Below are positions 11,101-22,940 of a stretch of 64,000 nucleotides of DNA, one piece after another (position 1 is the stretch's first letter; every line of letters starts with the position of its first letter). The position numbers and the translations under genes are program-made. Origin of the DNA: Gorsachius magnificus (lineage: Eukaryota > Chordata > Aves > Pelecaniformes > Ardeidae); NCBI GenBank assembly GCA_034008185.1, contig CM067084.1, positions 43,351,099 to 43,415,098 of the forward strand, given 5' to 3'. The notes beneath the pieces were generated by a model. That model was given only the letters and a program-made list of their open reading frames with translations, was not told where the DNA came from and made no database searches.

Positions 11101-14100
11101 AAATCCAAGGGTTAATCATGTGGTGAGATTAATAATTTTCTCTCTGTTATTCTTTGTTGCTTGTTTTACCATTGGTAGAGGTAGTGTTGGTGCAGTCTCC
11201 CTGGGCAGGGCACTAAACCTTTCAAACACGTGCGTGTGCTGCTAATGGTCTTGGTCTGCTGTTACTCTGGTTGTGCATGCTTCCACTTACCTGGTGTTCT
11301 GTAATGGATATTGCTTGCATTAAAAGTGTGCCATAAATAGATTTTTTGCTGCGAGGAGTCATAGCTATAGCTGCACCAATTTATGGGAAAAAAAGAAAAA
11401 GAAGCAACTGGTTTAAGAAGTTATGTGAAATTGATACACATCACTCAAAGAAATGTACTTTGATATGTGCTGTCATGGTTTTATTTTCCATGCCAATTGC
11501 ACATCAAGGTTGAAAGGAAAGGAATGTGGGTTTTTTTTTCTTTCTTCAGTCTGTGCCTTGCCCAACTTTTTATGTTTATTCTGATGAGATCCTATAGTTC
11601 AATCTATTACTAAATCATACATATTGTTGGGGAGTGCTAGGATAACACCTTGAAAAGAAAGATAATAACATGAGGCTTATGAGCACATCACACCTGTAAT
11701 TGATGTAAATCTATTTGTCTCTTCACTAATTTGGTTAGGCAGGTAGGAAGGACACATTTAGAAAGACCATCAGATGATTCTATAAACTGATTTCTGATAT
11801 CTGAAAAAGACTTTTTTTCATTTTTTTTCCAGGAAGGGCAGTTAAGAGATTCATGGGATTAAAGCATTCAGTTGAAGTCTTAGTGTGTTCAGCTTGATTT
11901 CTGACTTCATGCATTATTCTTATTATCTTATTATCTTTGTGCATGTCATTCTTTTAAATCAAATTTTGTTGTCTGAAAGATGCTCAGGTTAGAAGCAGTT
12001 GTATTCTGTATTTGTACGTGGCTTGGAACAAAAGAAGTTAACATTACTGAAATACCACCGGTAAGCCTTATTTCTACAATAAAAAGAGCCAATACTTTTC
12101 TCCCAAGATTCATGTTTAATTAAAAAACTCCAGAGAATACATTTAGTTAGGAACCTCAAAATAAAGAATACATATAATTTCTGAAAGGTCTCCTGCAAAA
12201 TAGTAGTGGTATGCCATCTCTGAGCTAATGGGTATCAAAACGGGGAGAAAACCAAATCAAGTAGTAAATGTTATATTTCCTCTGAGATAGTTAGGTTTTT
12301 AATTAGAGTATTTAATCAAGAAAAAATTATAATAACAATTGAGTAAATTTTATAAATATATTTTTGATGTAAATTCTGAATACTGCATCTCCTGACCTTC
12401 CTGTTATTTATTGTTTTCTAATGACATTGAAAATCGCATTTTTCAAAATTACAGGATTCAGTGCTGTAGTTGTAGACAAAATATTTGCCATTGGGCAAGC
12501 AACAAAAAGCACATGAAGCAATGCAGTACCTGATTTGGGAATGTAGAGGTATAGGCAGAGAAATTAGTTTTGTACAAGTGATTTATTTTTTTTTAAATAG
12601 AAAAAAAATGAACTTTGAAGTCCATAGTAAAATGTCCAGTACTCATGTGTGAGGTTAAAATTATATATGACTCAGATAATTGAACAATATCAATATTAGT
12701 GGCTTGAGGAAGGTATCAGCAGCAATAACTTGCTATACAATTGAAGAAAATGAATGAAGGTATGCCAAAAAGACATATATCGCTGAGGTGTGTGTGTTAT
12801 GCCATGAAATGTTAATGATGTTGAACTAATATTTTATTTTCAGAAGCGTTTCTCTCCATCTTTCATAGCACATAACTAAAAATTACTTTTCCAGGTCACA
12901 CTTACTACATTTCTCTGTCCTGAGGTGAGGGTTGGCTGTTATTGGCATCACTCACAAGCCCTGACTGAAGGTGCCACAGTAGCACTGTAGTAGCTTGTCT
13001 GTCATTGCAGAGTGCCATCACGACCCGTTAAAAATCTGCTTCGATAGTTGTTGCTGTCACAGCATTTTCCATTCTTCACCCTACTGCGTTGAACTTCCTG
13101 AATGTAATGTTTATGCTAAAATAACTGCTACAGATACAGATACAATAAGATATAGTAAAATATTTTTAATTTTTCAATAATGTTATTTACGTTTTACGCT
13201 GATGCTAGTAGAAAGGAATGGAACATCCTGCCTGTGGCTGTGCAGCAGCAGCCCTCTTACATTTATTCTTTATTATTATGTGTAAGTCTCACTGGTTTGA
13301 ACAATGTTAGTATGATACAAATTAGAAAGATCTTATAGTACAATATATTTTTTCTAGGCATTTAAATTGCATATTTTTGAGCCCCTGCCTACATCATCTC
13401 TCCATTATGTTAACTTCTAATGGGAAAATTTGCTTCACTATCTGTGAAATTACTGTCAAGGTTCTCCAGAACATATTATCAGGGGACAGCAGGGTATGCC
13501 TGCATAAAAAAAAAAAATCATCCTGTTCTCAGTGACCACCCAGGGTCCCTCATGACCACAGTAATTGACACATTGGTTGGAATAACTTACTTAATGAACT
13601 ATTGACGGAACAAGTGTGGCAGGTAATGCATTATGAATTAATGAGGGAAGAATAAAAATGCAGTATAAAAATTTACTGAAACACATAATCATTGCAAATA
13701 AAGTATTGGAATAAAAATATAGTAACATTTTCTGGTAATTCAACAACTGTTAGTTGTGTTACTGCTGCCCCTGGGTAAGCTGACATTTTTATATGCACTA
13801 ATTAGTAAAGAGGTCAAATAAAATTTCAAATAAAATAGTTCATTTGTGGCATTTTGCCTCTATGGAGGAACTAATCTCAAATAAGCTCTGGAATAACTGT
13901 CAAAGTAAAACACTAGGTGTACCTGTTCTACCCGCCAGGACTGGTTATCATCATCATCTAATTAACTGCAAACAAAATGGAGAAAAATACATGTGTAGAT
14001 TTTTAAATTACTTTTATTTTTTAATGAAGGCTGAAAAGTAGCTGTATGCTGAAGTGTGAGGTGTTGCTGCCGTGCGTACATGCACACACTTGCTTTTGGA

Positions 14101-14757
14101 TATAATCAAACGCTGGAGCATGTAACAGCAATGCCAGGGCTGCCCTGGTGAACCAACAACCAAGCTCAGATCTCTTCCACTTGCTAGGCATGCCTGCAAC
14201 ACTGCACGCTTGGGCTGGCGACAGCAGTGAGCTCTACTGCTAATTAGCTCATATAGAAACACCCAATTACACCGGAGCAGCAGTGACTTGAATAGAGACA
14301 GCTGGAGTACCAGAAGAAATTATAAACTGTATTTCCAAGCCAGCCACAACCTCAGTTCTTGTTTTAATCACAGAATTCCCCAGTTAACATTTCTATCTGC
14401 TGCAACTATAATTTTATCTCCGTGAAAAATGGAAGAATAAATGACTAAATATTTAGCAATAGCATCATCCATGCTCTTAGAACCAGTGTCTACGACAAAA
14501 GTGTTTGTAGGATTATAGGATACCCCTATGTAAACCTGAAAAATTATTCTGTGTTTTGTCTTAATGAAAAGCCAAAAGATTGTCTGAATTCCAACGGTAT
14601 GTCTCAGTTCCCTGGTCAGCCCACTTCGCTTCTCAATGAGTTGCTGTGCTCCCCTTGTACTGTGGGAACAAGAGCAGAATGACAGAAGGATTTTTGTTCC
14701 TTGCTCCTCTTACCTGCTTTCCCCTGGCCAGGAATGCAGCAAGAAGGATTTTAAATG
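8174..14757. other. Long AT-rich unique stretch, nothing recognised
   Basis: This 6.6-kb stretch has no recognisable gene, RNA or repeat family. The longest open frames are about 100 codons (8547-8852 minus, 10937-11245 plus) and lack any domain signal. Near 9080-9260 and 14040-14290 the sequence is less simple and contains octamer-like and TAATTA words; these could be conserved noncoding blocks but cannot be judged from one sequence. Confidence 0.55.
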
Positions 14758-14787
14758 TCTGTCTCTGTCTGTCTTTCTGTCTGTCCT
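14758..14787 (+). repeat. Imperfect (GTCT)n microsatellite
   Basis: A short run of GTCT units, with CTTT interruptions, lies 24 bp before the CR1 tail that begins at 14811. Confidence 0.85.
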
Positions 14788-14810
14788 TATCATAGCAGCG
14801 TAGTCACAGA

Positions 14811-15135
14811 TCACAGAATCATAGAATCCTAGGCTGGAGGGAACTTCAAAGATCATCTAAGTCCAACCTTTCTAGGTAAGAGCACAGTCTAGACAATATG
14901 GCCCAGCACCCTGTCCAGGTGAGTCTTAAAAGTGTCCAATGTGGTGGAGTCAACCACTTCCCTGGGGAGATTATTCCAATGGTTGACTGCTCTCACTGTG
15001 AAAAATTTCCCTCTCATGTCCAATTGGAATCTCCCCAAGAGCAACTTCTGTCCATTCCCCCTTGTCCTCTCCATGTGACTCCTTGTAAAAAGGGAGTCTC
15101 CATCTTCCTTATAGCTACCCCTCAGGTATCGCTGT
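14811..15135 (-). mobile_element. CR1 LINE 3' fragment, minus strand
   Basis: On the minus strand the open frame 14889-15158 carries a YKEDGDSLFTRSHMERTRGN block, a GRFQLDMRGKFFTVRAVNHW block and an NNLPREVVDS block, all conserved in CR1 ORF2 C-termini. The 3' end is the complement of TCACAGAATCATAGAATCC followed by TCATCTAAGTCCAACC, which is the CR1 tail with the octamer still visible. The YKEDGDSLF version marks a different CR1 group from the copies at 18.6 and 60.4 kb. About 325 bp remain; reverse transcriptase catalytic motifs are absent. The 5' limit is approximate, since the similarity fades between 15120 and 15160. Confidence 0.92.
14889..15135 (-). pseudogene. CR1 ORF2 C-terminal remnant
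   Basis: About 80 codons of CR1 ORF2p C-terminus, in frame to its natural stop after GHIV. The methionine that opens the frame at 15158 lies outside the recognisable element and is not a real start. Confidence 0.8.
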
Positions 15136-15182
15136 GGTGCTGTATTGCAAGTGTGCATGTAAGCCAGTCCTGCTCAGCTGAA

Positions 15183-15274
15183 ATAAGCAGGCGCAATTGT
15201 GCCTGCGTGAGAACGCTTATCCTCCACTCTGCCGTTCAGGCAGAGTGTGGTATCTAACTAAATGTGGTACCACA
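15183..15274. other. Cluster of three inverted repeats
   Basis: Three inverted repeats lie within 92 bp. The first is a 20-bp near-palindrome at 15187-15206 (GCAGGC-G-CAATTG-T-GCCTGC), framed by ATAAGC at 15183-15188 and GCTTAT at 15215-15220. The second is a perfect 9-bp stem with a 5-nt loop at 15225-15247 (CACTCTGCC / GGCAGAGTG). The third is a perfect 12-bp palindrome at 15263-15274 (TGTGGTACCACA). They lie just outside the 5' end of the minus-strand CR1. No known RNA or transposon end is recognised. Confidence 0.5.
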
Positions 15275-18200
15275 CACAAACATGAGCGAAAAAACCACCC
15301 ACCACCTTCCAAATAGAACCGTAAATCTGAATAGAAAGCATTTCAGTGTTCCTGTTACAAACTTGGTCACGATCATACATGTTTATGCATGTAAGTGGTA
15401 CTAAATTACTTCAATAGACCTAAATCCTAAGGCTGCTGTTAAGATTACCAGAGTCGCTACTCAGTAAGCCAGAAATTTCTACAGAAATCTGTTTTGGAAA
15501 ATACCATTCATATCCCCTCAAAAGACTTTAAAAACCTACATAGGTTTGAAATGTTCACTTAAACAAAGATTTGGTTTAGTTTCCAGTGAAATAAAATCAT
15601 ATAGCCGTAATAGCATCAGTTACATTTCCTTGCAAATCAACTTCTATACGAAGTTGGTATTTACAAATTGTTAAGTGCTTTTTGTTCAGTATTTTTCACT
15701 ACTTAATTGTCCCCATTCATTCTGTATAGATAGATTCGCTTGTCAGTGCATGATGTTATATTTTTATATATTCATACATCATGCATTATTACAGTGTGCT
15801 GTTTCAAAACAAAGGTTTTATGATGATGAACTTGGGGGGTTTTCCAAAAAAAAAAATTTTAAAAAAGGGTTTTTCAATAAGACATAGTAAAAGGTTTTAT
15901 GTCATTGTAGGATGTGTGGTTTTATATAAAGAGGTGGAAAAAAGAAATTTTAGAAATGCACAATTTTAAAATGCCTCTATTGAAATTTTTCATTTATTCT
16001 CCATAAAGAATTAACCTCAGGCAAAATTAACAATAAAATTGAACTGTCATTTGGTACTTTTGAAATACCCTAAAACAAAGCCGCTGACATTTTTCCCCTG
16101 AAATAAAGGCACTTAGCCTGATGTTCGCGGCTCCATGAAAACAAAACCAAGTTCACTTTCTCCCCTTGTGAAGTTATGTGGTACTTTCTTAACAGGTAGT
16201 TGTAAGTGTGGGTTATTGAGCAGTATGAAGGTGAACAAATTAATTAATTTCTGGTTTATTCATTCCATGTGCTTACGGCACACATGCTTATTACCTCTTT
16301 TTGTTTCACAGCATAAGTATAGCATAACATATGTAATTTTTTCAGTAGGCAAAACAAAATATCAAAGATGTGTTATGAGCTATAGTACACACAGTGCTGA
16401 CAATGTAGCCGGTTTTCATTGTTTTTTTCAGAATGTTTTATCTCTCTCTGAAATCACAGAAAAGATTTTCTTAGTGTTCAGGGTTGAAGTATAACTGTAC
16501 TTTGAAATTTCTGAGGTATTGGAAGAATTCTTCAGGCCCCATCTATTTCACTTCTGTTCAAACGTATTATGAGCAGGAATGAATCCTTTAAAGCTGTGCT
16601 GTGGCCTGTGCACTGGAAAAGGTGGCCTTATTCTCCTTCAACTCTTGTTCTTACTTTCAATTCCTGTTGCTTTTTTTTTTTAAGATCATTTTCTTAAGGA
16701 TGCACAAGACACTCATGTAACTTCTGCCCTTGTTTTGGCTTGCAACCTCCAAAAATATCTAAAAAGCTAAAAAGGTTTAAGTAATTTATTTTTTTTTGTA
16801 TCTAAAAGAAGACATTTCATGTGTTACATAGAGGGTGAAACCTTTGCTTTGCTGAAGTCTATGGAGAAATGTCCACTGCAGCCAACATTTACTCAGAGCA
16901 TCTTAATGACAACTGCTCTGAAAACTTTCAAAATCATTCTTTTCTACATTGACCTACATCTTTTTTTGCCAGGTAAAACATGAACAAATCAGTCATCTTT
17001 ACAGGGATGGGCTTTTTTTTTGTTTTAAATCAGATTAGTTCCAAATATATCTTTGACAGCTGAGTTGTTGGTATTTACTATTTCCCAATATTACACTCAC
17101 AGGGCTGCAGTAAGCTTTCAAAATATAAAATTGCATGATGGATGGTAAACAGATAATTTCCCACATTTGTTTGTTAATGACTGTGCTAACATTTATAGGT
17201 ATAAAGTTTATGATAATGGTACTTGCATTGATACAATCATCTCACTTTTTTTAGCAAGTCCATAAAAGGGAAAATTCAGCTCAGGGACTCCTAATGTACA
17301 GTCAAGCGTTACAGTTGGTGTAAGACGTATTGAAATAGCGAACTATGGATTAGTTTCTTTTGTAGGCCTGTAATATCTCCTGGGTACGCTGAAAAAAGGA
17401 TCTGGTTTTGAACAGGGGCAGTATTTGGCCAACTACAGCATTACCAGCCCTTGTAATTGCTTTTCCCTTTCCTGACATTGCAGTTCTTGCATTGGCTGGT
17501 AGTTAGACCCTTGGCAGGTGGGAGCACAGGAATGCTGCTTGCACTGCCACCAGGCTAAAGCCCCAGGAGTTTTGCTGCCAACGCCACTGCAGTGAGTAGC
17601 AAACTATCAGTTCCTATGTCTCAGAACCTAACATATAGAAGATTCACTAACTATAGGAGTTGGGGGATTGTTTACTTGGTGTGAAAAAAATGAAGGTTGG
17701 CTACTGGAGTATTGTGTCTGGCTGTTAATTAGTTATTGCCTAGGAGGCAAGCTCATTTGCTGAAACATGAGTTTGCCAAGCCTCTGAAGTATATTTTTCA
17801 CTTGTAGATGTTACATGATGAAAAGATGCCTCAAACTGTGAAGAGAAACAGAAAATCATTACTTAAGAAAATCTAATCTAGGCTGTGCAATGAGTGGGAC
17901 TGTAAGGTGGGGAGGTTCGGTATCTTGCAAATGAAGATTTGATGAAGTTAAATTTTGGGGAAGCACATAAAAACTTCAGCTGACAATCTTATTTCTCTGG
18001 GGTGGTGCTTTTGCCAGCACTTCGGTTCTTTTAAGTGTCCTGTATTTCCTCCGTTTGCTGGAAATCAGCAGTATAGGGAAAATAAAAAGAAAAGAAGAAA
18101 AAAAAGGGTTGCTTATTGATTTTTTCATTTAAAAGTATTATAGAATATTTGTGGCAATCAGTGGATGGTGAATATGTTTTAGGAAGAACAAGTTGATGGG

Positions 18201-18595
18201 GTCATTGACTTAACATATCTTTCCTAGAGCTATCTGGAATATGTTGTAAATCACATTGCAACTCTATATACATATGTAAATAAATTACATTTTAGATTTT
18301 AGTAAATTATTGATAATCTACCACCTAATAGAACTCATAATAAAGATCTAAATATTTTAATAAGGTAATGGCATGAATATATGCAATTAAAATCTAAGAC
18401 CTATAGAAATTGAATCTAATTTAAATTTTTATGCTTCATTATATGATGTTGGAGAGCTGATTAAAAAATGTAAACATTTCACACTGACATAATAGATAAT
18501 AAAGTGAGATTATGTGAAAAGATTATGTTAATTTTCAGTTGTTGCCACTGAAGTTATTTTGGAAGCTAGAAATTATTGTAAATATAGTTTTGCTC
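15275..18595. other. AT-rich unique sequence, nothing recognised
   Basis: No gene or repeat family is recognised. The 119-codon frame at 16135-16494 has no domain, no signal peptide and no coding-like composition. A/T runs occur near 15856-15875 and 16672. Confidence 0.55.
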
Positions 18596-19841
18596 ACCAG
18601 GCACATGGAGGACAATCGGGGGATCAGGCCCAGCCAGCATGGGTTCACGAAAGGCAGGTCTTGCCTAACCAACCTGATTTCCTTCTATGACCAGGTGACC
18701 CGCCTGGTAGATGAGGGAAAGGCTGTGGATGTTGTCTACCTGGACTTCAGCAAAGTCTTCGACACAGTCTCCCATAGCATTCTCCAGGAGAAGCTGGCAG
18801 TTCATGGCCTAGATGGATATACTCTTCGCTGGGTTAAAAACTGTCTGGATGGCCGAGCCCAGAGAGTCGTGGTGAATGGAGCTAAATCCAGCTGGCAGCC
18901 GGTCACAAGCGGTGTCCCCCAGGGCTCAGTTCTAGGGCCAGTCTTGTTTAATATCTTTATCAATGACCTGGATGAGGGGATTGAGTGTGCCCTCAGTAAA
19001 TTTACAGATGACACCAAACTGGGTGGTAGTGTTGATCTGCTGGAGGGGAGGAGGGCTCTGCAGAGGGACCTGGACAGGCTGGATCGATGGGCCGAGGCCA
19101 ACTGTATGAGGTTCAATCAAGGCCAAGTGCCGGGTCCTGCACTTTGGTCACAACAACCCCATGCAGCGCTACAGGCTTGGGAAAGAGTGGCTGGAAAGCT
19201 GCCTGGTGGAAAAACACCTGGGGGTACTGGTTGACAGCCGGCTGAATATGAGCCAGCAGTGTGCCCAGGTGGCCAAGAAGGCCAATGGCATCCTGGCTTG
19301 TATCAGGAATAGTGTGGCCAGCAGGAGTAGGGAAGTGATGGTGCCCCTGTACTCGGTGTTGGTGAGGCCGCACCTCGAATACTGTGTTCAGTTTTGGGCC
19401 CCTCACTACAAGAAAGATGTTGCCTTGCTGGAACGTGTCCAGAGGAGAGCAACCAAGCTGGTGAGGGGTCTGGAACACAAGTCATACGAGGAGCGTCTGA
19501 GGGAACTGGGGTTGTTTAGTCTGGAGAAGAGGAGGCTGAGGGGAGACCTGATCGCCCTCTACAACTACCTGAAAGGAGGCTGTAGTGAGGTGGGGGTCGG
19601 CCTCTTCTCCCTGGTAACAGATGATAGGACGACGGGGAATGGCTTGAAGCTGTGCCAGGGCAGGTTTAGGCTAGACATTAGGAAAAAGTTCTTCACCGAG
19701 AGGGTTGTCAGGCTCTGGAATGGGCTGCCCAGGGAGGTGGTCGAGTCCTCATCCCTGGAGGTCTTTAAAAGAAGGATAGATGAGGTGCTTAAGGACATGG
19801 TTTCGTGGTGGGATGGCAGTGTTAACGGTTGGACTCGATGA
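18596..19841 (+). pseudogene. CR1 ORF2 reverse transcriptase, one frameshift
   Basis: The frame 18539-19234 carries reverse transcriptase motif A ([11 protein letters not shown], catalytic Asp codon at 18743), motif B ([11 protein letters not shown]) and motif C (FTDD, codons from 19001; most CR1 copies have FADD). After RFN the frame shifts by one base at about 19117-19118, where an extra base separates the two halves. The second frame is readable from about 19119 and ends at the natural stop at 19839-19841. It carries the C-terminal blocks [72 protein letters not shown] and [20 protein letters not shown]. With one frameshift, no start and no promoter, it is not expected to make an active protein. 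Confidence 0.93.
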
Positions 19842-19886
19842 TCTTAAAGGTCTTTTCCAACCGAGGTGATTCTATGATTCTATGAT
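18596..19886 (+). mobile_element. CR1 LINE, plus strand, 5'-truncated, well preserved
   Basis: This is the best element in the window, about 1.3 kb. It begins inside the reverse transcriptase domain ([15 protein letters not shown]) and runs to the 3' tail. The 3' untranslated part, GGTTGGACTCGATGATC followed by AAAGGTCTTTTCCAACC, ends in the octamer tail GATTCTATGATTCTATGAT at 19868-19886, so the 3' end is complete. ORF1, the endonuclease and the N-terminal reverse transcriptase are missing; 5' truncation is normal for CR1. The 5' limit is set where similarity starts and is accurate to perhaps 20 bp. No clear target-site duplication is seen, which is usual for CR1. The 3' end looks CR1-J/E-like from memory. 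Confidence 0.97.
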
Positions 19887-22489
19887 ATCCGCAGATGGAA
19901 AAGTTGATATACAATAGGAAATGAAAAATCCCCAACAATCCAGTTAAAATGGATAATAGGCTCTGTTGTTCTCATGTGGTAGTGAAAATCAGCTCTAATG
20001 CACCCGCAGAGGAGGCCTCAGAAGACGTGTTTTTTTCCAAAAGCACATGTTAATGTAGTTTAAGCTTTGTGCTCCTGTAAGATGACCATAGGAAAGGTTT
20101 CACCTTTTTGCTACATGCTTGACACTAATTACTCAGTCTTCTGATCCTTGGAGGCAAGAATATATATTTATTGACGTGAAATGTAATAGTGTGACACAAA
20201 TTGCATGTGTCACCTATGTTGAACTTGTTGAATGCACTGGAAGATTTAGGAATTGCATACAAAATCTTAGTAGACATGTTCAGGGTTTTCTCTAGTGCTG
20301 TGAAACCAGCTCTACTCTCACTCAGCTGACCAGATGGGACCAGACGTTTCAGCCTACTGCAAGTGGCAGCAACATTCGATGGGTCTGCAGATATTTTTGA
20401 ACCCTCATTACAGTTTTAAATTGAGAGTAGTTGTACATAAGAAGGCTATCAAATACAAACACACAAGCAAAAATGTGAACAGAAAAGGGAAATAATATAT
20501 TACTCCATGCTTAAATCAGACTACTGAAAACCATGTGCTCTTATACAATGTTTAGTTCTCACTTATGATAAAACATAAGGCTTGCAAATCTGGTAAATAG
20601 TTTTCTTATTGAAGAACTTCCTTGACACACTGAAAAATTATCCCTTACCTAAATGTCTGGTATTTTTAACTTGAGTTTCAGGACAGTTTTCACTGCTCAT
20701 GTCACAGACTACCACCAAATGTTTCAATGGGTAACCCAACTTCAAATCAGAGCATCTCACACCTGAAACTAAAGATGGTAATTTACCTTTGTTTTAAGCA
20801 TTTCTTTTGGTAACTCTTGTCTATTCATTCAAAAGGAGAGTATTGCCTATGAACTCAGCTGTCTGTATAATGATACCTAGATAAATACTGAAGCTTGTTT
20901 GCCTAGACAATAATTACTCCTCATCTGAAAACAGGTAACTACAAAAGGGTTAAATTAAATCCTTTGCTGTACAGTGAGGATGTAGAAATGTAACTAAAAA
21001 TAAACCCTGTTTCAGGTGTGAGGACAGGAGGAGTAGAAGAGAGGGTTAGTCAATCCAAAACCCCTCTCCTTATATCTACAAATTTGCAGAAAAGGCATAC
21101 TTCCTCTTACATGAAAATGAGGTTTTCAAAGCAAAACGTGGACAGACTTATCCATAACAGCAGCATTTTTTCCCTAAAATATTTGACTGTCAGAGGATTG
21201 TGTGAACAGTAAAAAGATGCTTCTCCATATGTAGATATTTCTAAAATAGGCATGGAACATGCTTCCTTTTGCTTGAATTTTATTGATGGTCTGTTTTCTG
21301 ATGGCATTTGTATTGCAGTCAACTCCTGCTGTCCCAGGGAAATTGTATGTAAGTGGTGTTACCTTTCAGAATTGGGAGCATGTTTATACAAGCAGTATAT
21401 CTGGGTACAAAAATAATTTTACAATATTTTCATCTGCAAGCTATTGCTGCTTTCAGTTATGTAGGTTGTTTCTGCTGTTACTGTGCAGTGACACATTAGG
21501 CTAGGCATTTAAAGTAATGCAGTGTGACTGATACAAGCTGATGTTACACTTCACAGCACAATGCTTCATAATGCGTTATGTCAATGAGAGCATTTAAAAA
21601 AAAATGTAATTCTCCAGAAAGAACTAATAAAAGAATCCAAGAATAACCTTCCCTCTCCCCTCCTTCCTTCTCCCTCAAAACCCAAAAAAACACCAAGAGC
21701 AGAAAGCAATATGTATTTTATGCACAAAAATAACTTTTGGAGGATCCATAGCAGTAGGTTGTTGTATAACATACTTTTAGCTGAATTAAGAAGGGGAAAT
21801 AATTTTTTATTTTAAAAATCTGTTTTTCTCTTTAAAGAGTGGAAATTATTTCACAGTCATGAACTTTTCTGGCTTTCAAAGCCCTATATTTTTAGAGGAG
21901 AAAAAGGAGGGTATTTTAATGTAGTTCAAGTATACACAATGTTATAAGCATTTTCAGCTTGTAAGGTAACATGCTTTCTCAATCCCAAAGAGAAATACTG
22001 GCTTTACTGAATTTTCTTAGCTTCAATTCATTGTATATTCCTTTTATTTCTTTTGATTTTGAACTTTTATGTTTGGTTTTTGAATGTATATTTTTTATTT
22101 GGTTTTAAACCTACATTTTTCTTGAAGATCACATCACCATACCAATGTGGTGTGTTTTTCCCATGTTATTGTAGGCCCCTTGCAATTTTTTTTCTGTAAG
22201 CTCTCCTACAAGTTGGAAATCTTTCCCTCTTTCTCTCAAACTCGATCTTAATACATCAGACCATTTAACCTGACTTCTGATATTGATACTAGTTGAGCCT
22301 TTAGGCACCATTTGCTGCTGGTAATTTTCACCCCTGATAGTTGTTCGGAGTTTTGCAATCTGTGATCAGGGAGAGAGGGAGCACGTCCTGTAGCTGGAGA
22401 GCTTATACAGAGCTCAATGGATATTTTGGGCTTCTCTGTGCACTCCACATTTTTAACATGAGTCTTTTCAGTGCCTGTAGTCTGCATAT
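19887..22489. other. AT-rich unique sequence, nothing recognised
   Basis: No recognisable gene, RNA or repeat family. Open frames are all below 80 codons and unremarkable. Confidence 0.55.
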
Positions 22490-22940
22490 GTGTTAAATCG
22501 GTTAGATGATGTCCAGGCTTGGAAATCTCTAGCTTTAATGAAGTGTTACAAGTTCTCTTTTAAAGGCGTTTTTTATCACAACGTATCAGGTGACAGCCTC
22601 TTGCAGGCAGCTTGGCTCCAAGAAGAAGCTGAAGCCATTCTTATGAAGTTAGAGCGGGACCTAGCTAAGGTTGGTGCTCCCTTGCATCCTGAGCAAAGCA
22701 AGTCAGCAGTGGTTCCAGCCTGCCATGATATGGTGTGTTCAGGGAAATACAACACCCACCAGAGGCACACAAGCACTTGGGCTCCGTCTTCACAAATGAA
22801 AAGGAAATGGACATCATCAGCTCTTGTGTGAAGGAGGCAGAGAGTAAGCAGAGGTGAGGGGAGTCTGTGACCTCCTTACTCCAGCACAGCACCCCACGCC
22901 CGGCAAACCCAGGAGGATTTTCTCCAAATCTGGGTAGGCA
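22490..22940. other. Unidentified segment with a 113-codon frame
   Basis: The segment is less AT-rich than its flanks and has a plus-strand frame of 113 codons (22490-22831) with a charged middle (QEEAEAILMKLERDLAKVG). I do not recognise a family. There is no Kozak-like start that stands out, and no evident splice-site pair defines an exon. It could be a decayed retrocopy, an old repeat or chance; the present evidence does not support calling a gene. Confidence 0.25.

Noticed and set aside
10937..11245. 102-codon frame with a hydrophobic stretch
   Set aside because: A single hydrophobic stretch in AT-rich DNA is common; nothing else supports a membrane protein.
14898..15257. 119-codon plus-strand frame over the CR1
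   Set aside because: It is the antisense of the minus-strand CR1 coding region.
16135..16494. 119-codon plus-strand frame
   Set aside because: Composition follows the AT-rich background, no family resemblance, and no splice or promoter context.
18802..19798. Minus-strand frames of 60-121 codons
   Set aside because: They are shadows of the plus-strand CR1 ORF2.
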